A stretch of DNA of 64,000 nucleotides, from contig OX438751.1 in assembly GCA_949316235.1 (NCBI GenBank), forward strand, positions 3,682,413-3,746,412, in the 5' to 3' direction. The notes under the pieces were generated by a model, which was given only the letters and a program-made list of their open reading frames with translations, was not told the origin of the DNA and ran no database searches. How positions within the stretch are numbered: the stretch's first letter is position 1; every line of letters starts with the position of its first letter. Positions 34,670 through 47,153 of the stretch are shown here, piece by piece. The DNA is from Oegoconia quadripuncta (taxonomy: Eukaryota; Arthropoda; Insecta; Lepidoptera; Autostichidae). The translations under genes were made by a program, and so were the position numbers.

Positions 34670-34800
34670 GGGTCGTAAATACTCACCAAAACGTGGATGT
34701 TGTTTGAAATATTAACCATTTAAATTTTGGAACATCCTAACGCTTGTTGTAGATATCTCTGACCACCCCATTTGGGATAAAGGTCGTGAGAATGAACTCA
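34670..34800 (+). repeat. Family B copy
   Basis: It contains aaaacgtggatgttgtttga and accaccccatttgggataaa. Confidence 0.55.
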
Positions 34801-35665
34801 GGATTGAGATGAACTTAAGTTGACACTACCAGGTTACTGTTGCGTAATTAAACAATGTATAAAAAAAATAGTATAATTAGAACGATACTCAATATATGGC
34901 TAAGTCGGATTATTATTGCCATCGCATTCTCGCAGCAAAGATATGACTTTATCTCTTTCGAATCGAGATTCAAAACGTGAGAGCTGAGATACGGATCTTA
35001 ACCCGTTCTAATGGCTAAATAATCATCAAAAGCACTCTCAGTTTCATATACGTTACATTCACAAGACGTACCTACTTCTCGCTTTGTGACACTGGCCGTA
35101 TACAAAACTATGATACTAACCAGACGTCCTCACCACTCCAGCCATAGATAAACGGACAGACCGTCAGATAGACTAATCGATTCGCAGGCACCGCATTATC
35201 TCTCGGCTCAATAAAACTGAAAGCACTACATCTGAGATACTGTGAGTGTGCGTTCGCGTACTTTCGAACGAGACGTTATCTACAACTGCACTCGTTGCAC
35301 AACATGCGGAAGAAACGTTTATGTCGCGGGTGATAATATTTGTTTTGCTCATTCGCTTGAACGAAATATACAACTTTAATTGTCACTCCTACGTTGCGCG
35401 CGACAACGATGTCATGCTATGAGGCCTGGTTACCGTTGGACCTCAATCTTACCAGATATTAACTGAAGAATTTAAAGTATTCTAGAGACTAGGTATTTTA
35501 ATACCCGACACACAATACATGATTGAAGTTGGAAGTATTTTGTGCTTTAAATAACTTCTTAAAACTTTTTACTCTACCACACTTAGTCTGTTTTTTGTTC
35601 ATTTCGAAATTGTATAGATTTTGTTTGTTTGTATAGATTGTGAAAAAGTGGAGTGCGTAACGGTG
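34801..35665. other. Intergenic, nothing recognised
   Basis: No feature is supported. The frames at 35173-35373 and 35498-35689 have no motif. Confidence 0.4.
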
Positions 35666-35895
35666 GCGGCCCCCAAAGCTCAAGGTCACGTAACGAGCTA
35701 TGCAAAGGGTGATGCTCGGCGTTTAATTGCGTGATCGACCCAGGAATGGGAAAATCCGTAGAATAACGAAAATCTCCGACATAACCCAGCGTATTAGTTG
35801 GCATTGAAGTCACAGTGGGCAGGGCACATAACTGATTGGGCATTAAGGTTCTGAAATGGTAACAACGCCCTTTACAAGTGGATGTTAACGACAGA
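35666..35895 (+). pseudogene. RTE-like LINE RT fragment, dead
   Basis: In one frame the sequence reads PKLKVT, a stop, RAMQRVMLGV, a stop, LRDRPRNGKIRRITKISD and ITQRISW. A frame change then gives SQWAGH and later GIKVLKW. This is the order of the conserved RT C-terminal segment of a widespread RTE-type endonuclease/RT of insects. Several stops and at least one frameshift show it is dead. It probably belongs to the same family as 52800-53180. Confidence 0.72.
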
Positions 35896-36384
35896 GACTT
35901 TACAAAAGGAAATCACAAGGTTGATTCCTATTCGGAATCATGCCCGCCTGACTAACTATCCTCATCTTATTTGTCTTATCTAACTACGCCGAATAGTTTT
36001 GTTGTACTCATTTCGTTATTTTGGGATAAGATATGCAGGTCTTCAAGAAAATTAAGTGTTTCACCATAATCGGCGTTATTGCGGTGAAATGGTTACTATT
36101 TTGTAAAAAATGTATGAAAAAGTTGTAGTCTTTGAGCAAAATCAAAAAATTATTTATTTTGTAGGTACACAGGGTGTTGGTACACTGGCAGCTTCACCAG
36201 CTAACCTTTTCTAGATAGTTTACTTTTATACTAATTTTGATATTACTTTGTTTTTTATGACTTTTGTCAGTTTGTTGATTTACTTGTCCGAGTGCAGATA
36301 TAAAGCCCCTTCAGTTCAGCTCCTTGAGTTTTATTGCATTTAGTTCAGTCGGAGATCCTTAAGCACAGACTCTCTCCATTTACG
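35896..36384. other. Intergenic, nothing recognised
   Basis: No feature is seen. Confidence 0.4.
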
Positions 36385-36508
36385 CAGGGTACAATTAAAA
36401 TAGTCAGATTTTACATTTTTGAAGCTACTGCTTGTTCAAAAGCCAATTTTCCCCTGAGAAGAACAAGCAAGAAACTCGGGAGGTTGCTCTTTTTTTTAAA
36501 AAAAAAGG
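36385..36508 (+). repeat. Interspersed repeat family H
   Basis: It contains gtacaattaaaatagtcaga, gcttgttcaaaagccaattt and gaacaagcaagaaactcggg. A second copy is at 60692-60792, directly after a SINE F. Probably part of a LINE; the type is not resolved. Confidence 0.5.
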
Positions 36509-37208
36509 TTTTTATGTTACAAAATTATAATTTAATATTATAATATTTCATTATTAATTGTGAACTAGCCTGGTTACGCGAACGAGCTGTTCATGTCCAT
36601 TAATGTTTATGATCTAAATAATCTGATATTTTATAATATGCTTTCTTAATAAGCGAAAGACATTCGCCTATGGACACGCGCTCACACGTCCGTTCGTCGA
36701 GCGAATCAACCTCGCTTTTTTCTCTAATATCTTTCATATCTGCCTGAGGAATTTATTGCCTAATTATATCGTTATTGTTCTCGATTTATTATTTATACGC
36801 GAGACCGGTTCTTTTATGGAGATAACACTAATGGTTGGGCTAAAAACAATTAATGGGTTCTGTGGTAACTACATCGGTTTAATGGCAGAGATCTGCTGAG
36901 ATTTTGTTTTGCTTTTCTGTATTTAAAGTGTTTGCTACTATATCAACAGCCTCATGCTAGATTCCTGCAACAAGTCCTGACGACGTAAGACCGACTGTGA
37001 ACTTTATAGTGAGTACGTAAAGAGTAATTTACACTAGCAGGCCGCGCCAGTCAGCGAAGCTATCTCGTCTCTTTTGGTCTCGTTTACCTGGATGATATAA
37101 ACATTTGTTCGAAAAATGTTATACTAAATAAATATATAATAATGATAAACCGTATCAAACAAAAAAATAATCATCAAAATTGGTTAACGAAAATATGGAT
37201 GAAAATAA
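36509..37208. other. Intergenic, nothing recognised
   Basis: No feature is supported. Confidence 0.4.
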
Positions 37209-37330
37209 AGGTCTTCAAGAGCTGAGTGAATAGGCATTTATTGGGAACGCGTGCATCATCTTGGACCACATCGTTACTTTGCATCAGGTGAGATTGTGGT
37301 CAAATGCGCATCCAGTCAATAATAAAAAAA
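37209..37330 (+). mobile_element. LINE family A, 3' tail
   Basis: It starts at the FKSRVNRHL-coding region (gtcttcaagagctgagtgaa, with a TGA mutation) and runs through gcatcaggtgagattgtggt to an A-run at 37322-37330. Confidence 0.8.
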
Positions 37331-38560
37331 ATACATACAAACGACCATTTTTTGGGAGTTGCTTAAATCAAGTGATCGAAAAAATACTGTCGATACGTAA
37401 AAAATAACAATTGCACTCGCATTTTGGTAAACCAAAATGTAACAAACACATTTCTTTCTTTCATGTCCTTAGTAAATTTTGAGTGAAACTAATTTTTATA
37501 TAAACTCATGGGTTCAAATGGACCAGCCGGGCTGTGTGTGAAATAAAACGCGACAACGGGTCGGCTGCGAGCCGCTGATAAGGACCGCGTCAGGGTTACC
37601 AGCTCTAACGCTAGATGTGGAATAAAGGTTTAAGCTGAATTACTCAGCAGCCAAGTGTGGTGACTGCAATTAATATGTTATTGGTAATATTAACGCAAGG
37701 TGAGATGAGATACATTTCAAACTATTAGAAATCTGTGAAGTACCATCTTAGTCATAGCTGACTAAAAGCGTCTAATCCCTACGTATATAGCTAACATTGT
37801 GGTAAAAACAATTTTAAATTTATGACAACACTGTATGTAATGTTAGTTAAATCTAAAGTGTATCGTGTGTGAATTTGTGTATGTGTGGGGTTGTAAAACA
37901 TCTATTGTGTCTGGTTCAATGTCGGTCAACGTGTTAAAAGTATTATTTCCTCTTAACCATTATATTGTAATACATTTGTTTTAATAATAATTAATAATAT
38001 CTAAGTAAATTAAATGAACTAAGCTTAATTTATGTGACCCTTTTAAAATACCCTCCAAGTATGTTAAAACTCAAAATTCGCTGACGTTTTGCCAGTTAAG
38101 TATATAGCAAGCAACCCCATCCCTGTACCCTCGGTGTACCCGCGTGATGGATGCAGAAGCAAGATAACACCTTCTGACTTAAACGTCGCGTGTGAAGGTA
38201 AACACTCCGAGTAAGTTCATATCACTATACCGATGCTGATGGAAGCAACCGTTATCTTTAGGATTCAGTGGAAGGAAGTTCATTTTAGATTGAGCTGGGG
38301 GCCTTTACGCCGTGCGGCATTCCATACATACCTTGTTCAAAATATTCGAATCAAATGAACCGATTGTAATTATATAAATGATCATAATTATATGCATACG
38401 TACGTAAGTGCTTATTTGTTCACCCGAGCCACGTTGTGTGTAGATCTGCTCATAGTACAGTAAACTCGGCCAAGAACTCTGACTGTCTCTGACCTGAAAT
38501 CTGATGATCTTATCCCAAAATGCGCTTGAAACTATGTGCACTATTTTTTGGATAGCGATT
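37331..38560. other. Intergenic, nothing recognised
   Basis: A moderately GC-rich stretch at 37525-37620 has no recognisable motif. The 88-codon frame at 38305-38571 is unsupported. Confidence 0.4.
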
Positions 38561-38619
38561 TTAGTAGACATTTAAGATAATGTTGTCTATTTGACAGCAG
38601 TATCTTAAGTGTCTACTAA
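38561..38619. repeat. Inverted repeat, 19-bp arms
   Basis: ttagtagacatttaagata at 38561-38579 is complementary, with one mismatch, to tatcttaagtgtctactaa at 38601-38619; the loop is 21 bases. It could be a small foldback element or the ends of a deleted DNA transposon. Confidence 0.8.
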
Positions 38620-39007
38620 AGTTCGTCTCATCTTAAGGTGGTTTCATTATTGCTAGCGCAGAGACCAAAATAAAAAAGGCCTTTTTAAATTGACCCACAT
38701 CGAGAACTTAACCCAGGACCTTTCAGTGGCAGTCAGACTACGCAAGTAGTATCATATCAATTCATCAAAACGTCACGTTTGACAAATATTATACAAGTTT
38801 GAGGGTCGGCCTATGAACACAGCAAAACGTAAAGTTTAAAACAACTGCCTACACGATATTTGTACTTCACACAAGGCATACATATGTGGCAAAATAAACG
38901 AATGTTAGTCGGGTGCGACGTAGTGATAAGGCTGTACATAGGGTTGGCACTAACTGGCTTTTTATAATCAGCCTAAACTAAATGCAAGATTATTTCGAGA
39001 GTAGACA
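38620..39007. other. Intergenic; possible degraded tRNA-like SINE head
   Basis: On the minus strand around 38750-38695, ggtcctgggttaagttctcg resembles a decayed B-box head. Too weak to assign. Confidence 0.3.
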
Positions 39008-39090
39008 ATGGTGTTGATTTTAGACTGGTCCAATCGTGTATTCCAGAAAGAAAAGAGAGTACTACTTTAAAACTAGTTTTAGTTTAGATA
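39008..39090. repeat. Family I fragment (foldback MITE-like)
   Basis: caatggtgttgattttagac, then agagagtactactttaaaac and tagttttagtttag, match the palindromic element at 47420-47555. Confidence 0.5.
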
Positions 39091-40612
39091 AGCAGGTTTA
39101 TTTCTTCCAGTGGCGTCCTCATTGGATAAATAAAGATTTCTTTTTAAATAAAAAAAAATTTTATTAAAAAAGAATACACAAACTAAGTTACATTTAATTT
39201 TATTACTTACACCATAAGACACAGGCACTTCTTAAGAAATATAATGCGCCAAATTAAAGGAAATACTTACCGCATTTTAACATAAGCTCTATAATAGAGT
39301 GTGTGACGTCATAACAAATTCTGGCGGGACCACGAGAAGAGACACATAATCGTTTCAAAAATACGTTTTTATCAATAATTTGAAATTCTTCAAAATAACC
39401 GTAACTAAGGCTATTTAGGTATTATTTATAATTAGTTTTTAGGCTTTTTGAATGCAGATTTTCCTTGATTTATTCTGTATTTAAAAATTATAATATATAG
39501 AGCGTCACTGGACGGATTAACCCTTCTTAAGTTTAATTTGGATAAGTTGTATCGACATAATTGTGTAATGTCGTATGCAAATGAAATGAAAGATTTTAAA
39601 TCATACTCCCGAGTAAACAAGGAAGAGTTTCAAAATATATCATAATACCTAAACAATTTTTATAAATGCTTTTATAAATGGTACATTAACAAATCATACG
39701 AGGTGGCTGTAAGAATGCATATTAAACATAATATAGAATATGAAATTAAATTGCAGCGAATCTACATTCTGTACATTCGTGACATGCTTGGAAATTGACT
39801 GACTTATTGCATGCCTTATGATATGACTTATTTAGAAATTTTAATTGTGTGAAAAAGAATAGATTTTTGTAAAATTAAATCTTAAACATTATTATCAATT
39901 AAATTGCAAATTTATATTTGTCAAAATAACACATTGCTTTTAAAAAGACTATTCGAAAGTAAATTAAACAGTACAGCGAGATATGTTATTCATAAATTTT
40001 CAGTAAGACTAAAATTGGTAGCCCTAGGGATATACAGTGCGCCCCGCCGCCCGCCCTGTGATGAATGCCGATAGGGCGCCCTTTGAGCTGGGCGCCGCGA
40101 TAACAGACACCTGCCCACGGCCTGAATGCTCCCAGCCCACACGTGGGTTTGATCTCTCGGACTCTATCAGATACAAACTAGTGTGGGAGTTTTAGGAAAC
40201 ATTGTCTTTTGCTGACTGAACACGTGGTTTGATAATATCAAGTAAATAAATACACACACACAGTGTTTAAGTATTTTTACAAGCTTTTAATTAGTTTGCT
40301 ATGGTCGAATGTAAGTATGTTAGTAGACCGTTTAAAAATTTGCAAAGCATTTTTCAACGACTTGTTGGTAACTGATTGAGGTGAAATTTGGAATATTAAT
40401 CGTTCGGTGACAATGCAATATTATGGTACCATCGAGCTGATCTGATGAAGAAGCCGGGTTGTAGGGACTGGAACTCCCTGATGGCAAATAGTCGAATTTA
40501 GGCAAGTTTGTTGCCATGAGCACTTTCCATTGCACATGATGACGAGGATCAGAAGATTGTCTCTGGAACTCCTTGATGGATTTTATATTACTCATCTATA
40601 AACTAGATGTTA
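39091..40612. other. Intergenic; GC-rich patch at 40035-40170
   Basis: The patch (gcgccccgccgcccgccct and gggcgccgcgataac) stands out in AT-rich DNA. No gene or repeat assignment. Confidence 0.4.
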
Positions 40613-40925
40613 TAACCGCCTCCGTGGCTCAATCTCCAGGCTCTGGCTCAGTCTTCGATCCCCAGCGGGGTACATGTTTAAGTACTCGGTTTGGTTGGTC
40701 GTAGGGCATTTTAATGTCCGCCTGGCTAGCTACAACCATCTTATCTAAATCTGCCGACAAGCAGCAATGTTAATAGCATTGTTCTGTTCCGGCTGTCAGA
40801 GATAAGATAGCAGTCCCCCAAATGTATTGGGGTTTTCGGGTCAGTACGCTTCCACCTTCGACCTCATCTTCACACATAAGGTGTGATTGAGGTCAAGTAC
40901 CAACCCGTTGTGCATAAAAAAAAAA
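40613..40925 (+). mobile_element. SINE family A with scrambled head
   Basis: It starts normally (accgcctccgtggctcaat), but the anticodon-arm region is replaced by ctccaggctctggctcagtc before cgatccccagcggggt. The body and tail (caacccgttgtgcat plus poly(A)) are intact. Confidence 0.88.
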
Positions 40926-41904
40926 GAAAAAAGAATAATATGTGATAATAATGATTAAAATTATTTATTTCTATCATATTAATTAAAGCTTGTTTTTAAA
41001 AGTAATTTTAATGTAGAAACTTATGTCATTTGTTTTCACGCTGTGAGTTTTTTTTTGTGTTTAAACTATAATTAGTAAACGGGATTATTATAGCTTAAAG
41101 TCCATGACCATATCTCGCCGCGGATTCGGATGCGAATCGTACAAAATAAGGTTACAGAATCGATACCCAGTACTCCAGAGTGGTAGCGCAGATTTTCCCC
41201 AAATTTACTTGGTATCACTCTGAAGATGGTAATATCTTTCAAACAACAAAAAGTATCAGAGTCGGTTGTTTTGCAAATTTAGCATCTCTACTTTCATACT
41301 TGTACTCTGTACTTCATCAGACTGACTGAGCCTATGAGTACAGCAAGTTTCACTGCAGGATGTAAATACAAACAGTTTAAAAATTGCATAGATATCCAAT
41401 GCTACTTAAACGACTGTCGTGGCCATTAGACTGACACAATCCATTGCACCTCGACTGGCCCCGCATGGTGAATATAGTCCATACTTTCTCCTAGAGAGAG
41501 GAGTCTGGGCCCCAACTATTGTTGTCAAGAATTATTCCTCTTAGGTACACTTTCCTTGTAGATACACTTTTGAAAAAAGAAACTTACATATAACAAAATC
41601 AGAAGTACGTTGTTCCTATATGAAACCGAACCTACATCGCTTAGGCACGAGCCGATATAATAATTACACCAAACCGCATTCCGTAACACCTAATGGAGCA
41701 TCTTTTATCTATTTTGATAGTTGGCGGCAAAAGAGGCATTAAGTCCATACCTCCATCGGCGTTATCTTGGGATAAGCTTAAAACATTCTGAAGACAAATG
41801 AATCACTTCGCCATTATGGGGTTAGGACGGTTCATACACTGCGAAGTTCTTTGTGGTTTTATAATGATGATAGATGTCACGATATTGTTTTTAATGATTG
41901 TTAA
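40926..41904. other. Intergenic, nothing recognised
   Basis: No feature is supported. Confidence 0.4.
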
Positions 41905-41975
41905 ATATGTTTTTAGATCTCATTTGATGAAAAGTGATTTAGTGGTCGAAGATGAAGCATGTGATCTCAGTATAT
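41905..41975 (-). mobile_element. LINE family A, short decayed 3' scrap
   Basis: The stretch ctcatttgatgaaaagtgat followed by gtggtcgaagatgaagcatg is the inverse of the family A tail. It directly precedes a SINE B. Confidence 0.55.
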
Positions 41976-41981
41976 ATCTTA

Positions 41982-42189
41982 ACGACCTGTTTGGTGTAGT
42001 GGTTAGAAACTCTGCTGCTATACCAAAAGGTCGCGGGTTCGAATCCCGCTAGGGGCATATGTTTGTATGATGAATACGGGCATGTGTACCCGAGGTATGG
42101 ATGTTTTTCGTTTATATAATATATGGATTTATTTACAAAAAAGAATGTATTTGTGTAGTGTATCAACTATCTGGTATCCCCAACACAAA
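41982..42189 (+). mobile_element. SINE family B, near full-length
   Basis: It has a clean tRNA-like head (gacctgtttggtgtagtggt, B-box ggttcgaatcccgct) and a body, and breaks at atcaactatctggtatcccc plus aacacaaa. It abuts an inverted SINE B head. Confidence 0.9.
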
Positions 42190-42259
42190 ATAGCAGCATT
42201 CGAACCCGCGACGTTTTAGTATAGCAGTCAGAATTTTTAACCACTACACCAAACAGGTA
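42190..42259 (-). mobile_element. SINE family B, head only, inverted
   Basis: tagcagcattcgaacccgcg through ccactacaccaaacaggta is the tRNA-like head on the minus strand, directly joined to the plus-strand copy. Confidence 0.85.
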
Positions 42260-42562
42260 CACACACAGTATTTGTGTGTATGCAAGTTTGTGTTATTGTA
42301 TGTATATGTCTCATTCTACACAACAATAAATTTATGGTTTTCTAACTTAAGCTACAATGTGGATTTGTTCAGATTCATATTTATCTATGCTTCTATAGTG
42401 TGTTTTACAAAATTTACGCTAGAAATTAGAGCTATTATATTATGAGAGATAGTTAAATCGTTAATTTGGAACTCCCATAATAAATTCTAACACAATTGAC
42501 CCAAAAATATTTAACAAATTTCTAAAAAATAATAATTATATAACGTCAGAATATACCTAATA
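42260..42562. other. Intergenic, nothing recognised
   Basis: AT-rich spacer before the split SINE. Confidence 0.4.
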
Positions 42563-42739
42563 TAGCTACCACCATCTTATCTAAATCTGCTGCCAAGCAG
42601 CGATGTTAATAGCATTGTTGTGTTCCGGTTGTCAGAGATAAGATAGCCAGTCCCCCAAATGTGTTGGGGTTTCTGGGTTAGTACGCTCCACCTTCGACCT
42701 CATCTTCACTTAACATCAGGTGTGATTGAGGTCAAGTGC
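42563..42739 (+). mobile_element. SINE family A, left part of a split copy
   Basis: The body from tagctaccaccatcttatc to the tail gtgattgaggtcaag plus tgc. The consensus would continue with taccaacccgttgtgc and poly(A); here it stops at 42739. The missing tail (ctaacccgttatagat plus A's) reappears at 57174-57201. The tRNA-like head is absent. Confidence 0.92.
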
Positions 42740-42790
42740 ACTCAAAGAACAGATTAGATACCACAGCTAAAATTGGGTACCGTTAGCTAA
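42740..42790 (+). repeat. Left terminal inverted repeat
   Basis: Pairs with 57120-57173. Best-conserved parts are aaagaa near the tip and cagctaaa near position 30. I estimate about 70% identity with one or two single-base gaps. Confidence 0.6.
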
Positions 42791-42984
42791 AAATCTTCCA
42801 AACTATACGGATAGGCAAGAGATTAGCAACTACAGGAAAAAGTTTTTAGCTGGGTGAAATTAGCAGTGCTAGCTAATTAAATTAAACCTAATAACAAAAG
42901 TACCTTAGCAATCCGACTAATTTATTTTGGCCAGTTTTAGCAACTGTAGCAAATTTTTGAGACTTTTTTTAGCAATTTTTGGTA

Positions 42985-43375
42985 TTTATTTAGTGATGAT
43001 ATGTAAAGTTTCATCACTGCCAACTAATATTTTAAGTACTAGACCTATGAAATTAGCAGCAATGGCTAAGGGATGTTAGCCGTCTTAAACAAAAAGTCAT
43101 TTATTTCGCAGTAATAATTAACTTTTATTTGTTGTAGCAGTTAATTTATTAGCATAAGCAACCAATTATTTAAGTACTAGACCCATGAAATAAGCAGCTG
43201 TGGCTCTGAAATCTTAGCTGTCTTAACTAAAGAAGTCATCAAGTTTCGCAATAATGATTAACTTTTCCTCGTTGCAGCAGTTAAATCCTTTAGCACAAGC
43301 AACTAATCATTTATGAACTAGACCTATGAAATTAGCAGCAATGGCTAAGGATTCTTAGCCATCAAATATCGAATG
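42985..43375. repeat. Subterminal array A, about 131-148-bp unit
   Basis: Three units share actagacctatgaaattagc followed by agcaatggctaag, starting at 43038, 43186 and 43317, with a weaker beginning near 42900. Each unit carries several TTAGC/GCTAA motifs. Confidence 0.85.
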
Positions 43376-43429
43376 CTGAATATCGAACCCACTGACAACG
43401 AATCCTTTCGGTACCAAATCAAAAAAATT

Positions 43430-45055
43430 AGCTACCGTTGATAAGTAAGTTTACCACCTCAGGGAAATGTTTTCGTAGTAGTTAACAATGTCTTAGCTGT
43501 GATCTATAACGATATCAGCAACTGTAAGTAACTTTTTTAACTACGAAAGCATTGTTTCTTTGCTACTTTAGGGAAGTGATTTCGTTGCACTTAACAGATC
43601 TTAGTTGTGATCAATAACAATATTCGCAAATGTAAGTAACCCTTTTAGGTACCACAGCCAGTTTCTATGCTAACTTAGGGAAGTGTTTTCGTAGCACTTA
43701 ACAGTATCTTAGTTGTGATCAATAACGATATTAGCAAATGTAAGTAACCCTTTTAGGTACCACTGCCAGTTTCTTTGCTACCTCAGGGAAGTGATTTCGA
43801 TGCACTGTACAGTATCTTAGTTGTGATCAATAACGATATTAGCAAATGTAAGGAACCCTTTTAGGTACCACTGCCAGTTTCTTTGCTACCTCAGGGAAGT
43901 GATTTCGATGCACTGAACAGTATCTTAGTTGTGATCAATAACGATATTAGCAAATGTAAGGAACCCTTTTAGGTACCACTGCCAGTTTCTTTGCTACCTC
44001 AGGGAAGTGATTTCGATGCACTGAACAGTATCTTAGTTGTGATCAATAACAATGTGAGCAAATGTGAGTAACCCTTTTAGGTGACACAACCAGTTTCTTT
44101 GCTACCTCAGGGAAGTGATTTCGATGCACTGAACAGTATCTTAGTTGTGATCAATAACGATATTAGCAAATGTAAGGAACCCTTTTAGGTACCACTGCCA
44201 GTTTCTTTGCTACCTCAGGGAAGTGATTTCGTTGCACTGAACAGTATCTTGGTTGTGATCAATAACATATTAGCAAATATAAGTAACCTTTTTAACTAAC
44301 ACAGCTAGTTTCTTAGCTATCTTAGAGAAGTGTTCTCGTAGCACTTCACAGTAGCTTAGTTGTGATCAATAACGAAATTAGCAAATGTGAGTAACCCTTT
44401 TAGGTAACACAGCCAGTTTCTTTGCTACCTTAGGTAAGTAATTTCGTTGCAGTGAACAGTATCTTAGCTGTGATCAATAACGATTTAGCAAAAGTAAGTA
44501 ACCCCTTTAGGTACCACTGACAGTTTCTTTGCTATCTTAGGGAAGTATTTTCGTAGCACTTAACAGTAGCTTAGTTATAATCAATAACGATACTAGCAAA
44601 TGTAACAACTCTTTTAGCTACCACAGTTGAGTTTCTTTGCTACCTTAGGGAACTGATTTCGTTGCACTGAACAGTATCTTGGTTGTGATCAATAACATAT
44701 TAGCAAATATAAGTAACCTTTTTAACTACCACAGCTAGTTTCTTAGCTATCTTAGAGAAGGGTTCTCGTAGCACTTAACAGTAGCTTAGTTGTGATCAAT
44801 AACGGAATTAGCAAATATATGTAACTCTCTTGGTTACAACAACCAGTTTTATGAGCTATATTAAACAAGTTGATTTACTACCTCAGGAAAGCGTTTTCGT
44901 AGAACTCAACAATAGCTTAATTCTGATCAATAATAATATTAGCTAATTTAATTACCTAACTGTACAGCCCGCTTTAATAGGTGTATATAACAAATTAATT
45001 TGCTACATTAGAGAAACGTTTTTTGTAGCACTTAGCAGTAGTTGTGAGTAGAGAT
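43430..45055 (+). repeat. Subterminal array B, 108-bp unit, about 14 copies
   Basis: The tcaataac landmark occurs at 43611, 43719, 43827, 43935, 44043, 44151, 44259, 44366, 44474, 44581, 44689 and 44796, i.e. every 107-108 bases. A diverged unit precedes (43503) and one or two follow. Units contain ctacctcagggaagtgattt, a TTAG(T/C)TGTGATCAATAAC block and TTAGCAAATGTAAG. Central units (43827-44151) are the most alike, the edges most diverged, as expected from unequal exchange. Confidence 0.95.
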
Positions 45056-45109
45056 TTATTTATTAAAGTTTTATTGTATTATAATGATCATATTGACATA
45101 CAAACAATA

Positions 45110-45620
45110 AAATTGACCAATAAATGTCCAATCACAACTTAAGTACTATGAAGTGCTACGAAAACGTTTCCCTCAGTCAACTTGTTGAATATATACCTAA
45201 TCAATAAAGCAGGCTGTGGTGAATAGACTTACTTATATTTGCTAATATCAATATTGATCATAAATAAATTAGCTACTGTAAAGTGCCATGAAAACGCTGT
45301 TTTAAGGTAGCAAATTAACTAGTCTAATATTACTAATAAAGAGAACTGTGGCAGTGAAAAGAAAATTTGGTAATTTATTTCATAATTATTGATCGCAACT
45401 AAACTATTGGTTGGTGCTATGAAACAATTCTTTATAGCCGGATTTATATTGTTGGGAACTAAGTGATGCTTTGAAACTAATTCAACATCACTTTCGCAAT
45501 GTATATTTGGTCTGGTGCTAAAACAAACTGTGGTAGCGAAAAGAGAAATACACTAACATATGCCAATATCGGTATTAATCACAAGTGAGCTTATGCTAAA
45601 TTGCTACAAATTGACTTCCC
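45110..45620 (-). repeat. Array B units in inverted orientation
   Basis: Sequence such as atttgctaatatcaatattg and gtgctacgaaaacgtttccc is the reverse complement of the 108-bp unit. Orientation therefore flips between about 45055 and 45110. The inverted units are strongly diverged. Confidence 0.75.
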
Positions 45621-45741
45621 CAAGGTAGGACATTAACATGTTTAACATTCCTAGTAAATGACATAAATTTTAACTTAACTATTAACATACTGTTAAGAGC
45701 CACTTGAAGTTATTTAGAATATGAAACAATATACATACTAA

Positions 45742-45969
45742 TCAACACTTTATTAAAACGCAATTCAGGGCGTGAAATATTTTAAAATATGTGACGAAAG
45801 CCTTCAACGGATTGTCAAAGTTGTACAACAAGTCGTTTATAACGATGGAGCAGCTCATTATAGCGTCTTCATCCGGTGATACCGCAACCAGTAGAGGTCC
45901 GCAGTTCAGGCCGAATTCCAAGAACTTTTTCTTTTTGGTATTTATTTCTGTTTGAATCTCCGAAAAGTC
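45742..45969 (-). CDS. Terminal exon of the transposon gene
   Basis: On the minus strand, taataattttcag ends an intron at 45970 and an open frame of 75 codons follows, ending in TGA at 45744-45742. It reads basic residues (TKKKKF), then EFGLNCGPLLVAVSPDED and IVINDLLYNFDNPLKAF, then YFKIFHALN. I recall a comparable end (a conserved GPLL-like strand, a short V/I-rich strand, then a helix with FK-F-ALN) in uncharacterised animal proteins that begin with a SAM-like domain. AATAAA overlaps the last codons (45754-45749), a plausible poly(A) signal. The phase is 0 at its acceptor, which does not fit directly to the exon at 49220; at least one exon is missing or not found. It could be a decaying copy. 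Confidence 0.6.
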   Translation of the reverse strand, partial: DFSEIQTEINTKKKKFLEFGLNCGPLLVAVSPDEDAIMSCSIVINDLLYNFDNPLKAFVTYFKIFHALNCVLIKC

Positions 45970-47153
45970 CTGAAAATTATTAGTTTAAATAGACATTGAA
46001 GCCGAAATAAAAGTGTCAAAACTCAGAAGACAATACATAACTTTTCATCTATCTCTATTGCTCTCATTTTCATATATTAGAAGCCTAGTTGTTGTTGTTG
46101 ATTGAAGTGTTGATATTCTCGAAGGTATTGCATATTACATTATATGTTATGTCAAATATTTGCATAGGCAAGGAGTAGAAAACACCCTAACTAAGCCAAA
46201 CTTCATACAAATCAGTTAGGTTGAGGAGCTAGTCACCATGAGTTTGTATGATTTTTTTTTTATTTATTAATTTGAGAGACAAACAGTTGCTTTAATTTAA
46301 TTTTAAAGAGTTAATTTAGCTTAGTTCAAGTAGTGACAGCTCGTCGTTGGGGGAATGACTGACGTCTCGCATTAACGAGATCAACGGTTCGTTTCTAAAT
46401 GCCAAGCACGAGTTTTTCGTTTTTGAAATCTTAAGTACATAAGTACGTATTTGTCACTGACTGTTGTGTCTCAGAGAGCACGTCAACTTCCCTGTCTAAA
46501 AACATGCTATGTAATACTTAAAATTGATAAGAGTTAGATCAGTAAATGGTTAAATTGACATAAATCTGAATAAGCTCCCAATTGCCGCACAGCAACAGCT
46601 GAATAGCTTAGTTTCAGTCATATTCTGCGCTTATTGATAGACGTAGAATGTTCTAAGGTAGGTACTTACTTTGACATACCTACTGTATTAACCATCTCGT
46701 GACTCCATTTTGGATGGCCGCCATTGCTTATTTTTGTACGTTACAATATTTTTGACACCAAATAGGGATGACAGAGATCTCAAAATGTTAACTTTTTTCC
46801 ATCTGTAAATAAATATAAATACTTTATAGATAACAAAAGACTCCAATTTAAAATTTCAGTAAGAACTATCATTTGTTAATACAATCCCGCCAAATCTTGT
46901 ACTGATGAAAGGAGGAAAACGACTACAAACAAATGATATAATGGTTTTTTAAAAGAAACCATATCATAATTACGGTTCGGAATTCAGAGGTACGAATTTT
47001 AAAGTAGGTACAAAAAGTGTCAGTATCACTGCTAAGTCGTAACATGGATACGCTGATGTTAAATAAAGGTAAAAAAATTAAGTGGAGATTAAATATGTAA
47101 CTACCTGCTGTAAAGCAATCATTAATCCCATTATTATTAATGTTTTATTTTAC

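Noticed and set aside
43430..45055. CRISPR-like array
   Set aside because: Units are contiguous 108-bp tandem repeats without unique spacers, in a eukaryotic context.
45840..45955. Plus-strand frame MEQLIIASSS
   Set aside because: Short and antisense to the terminal exon at 45742-45969, which has a good acceptor and a better family resemblance.
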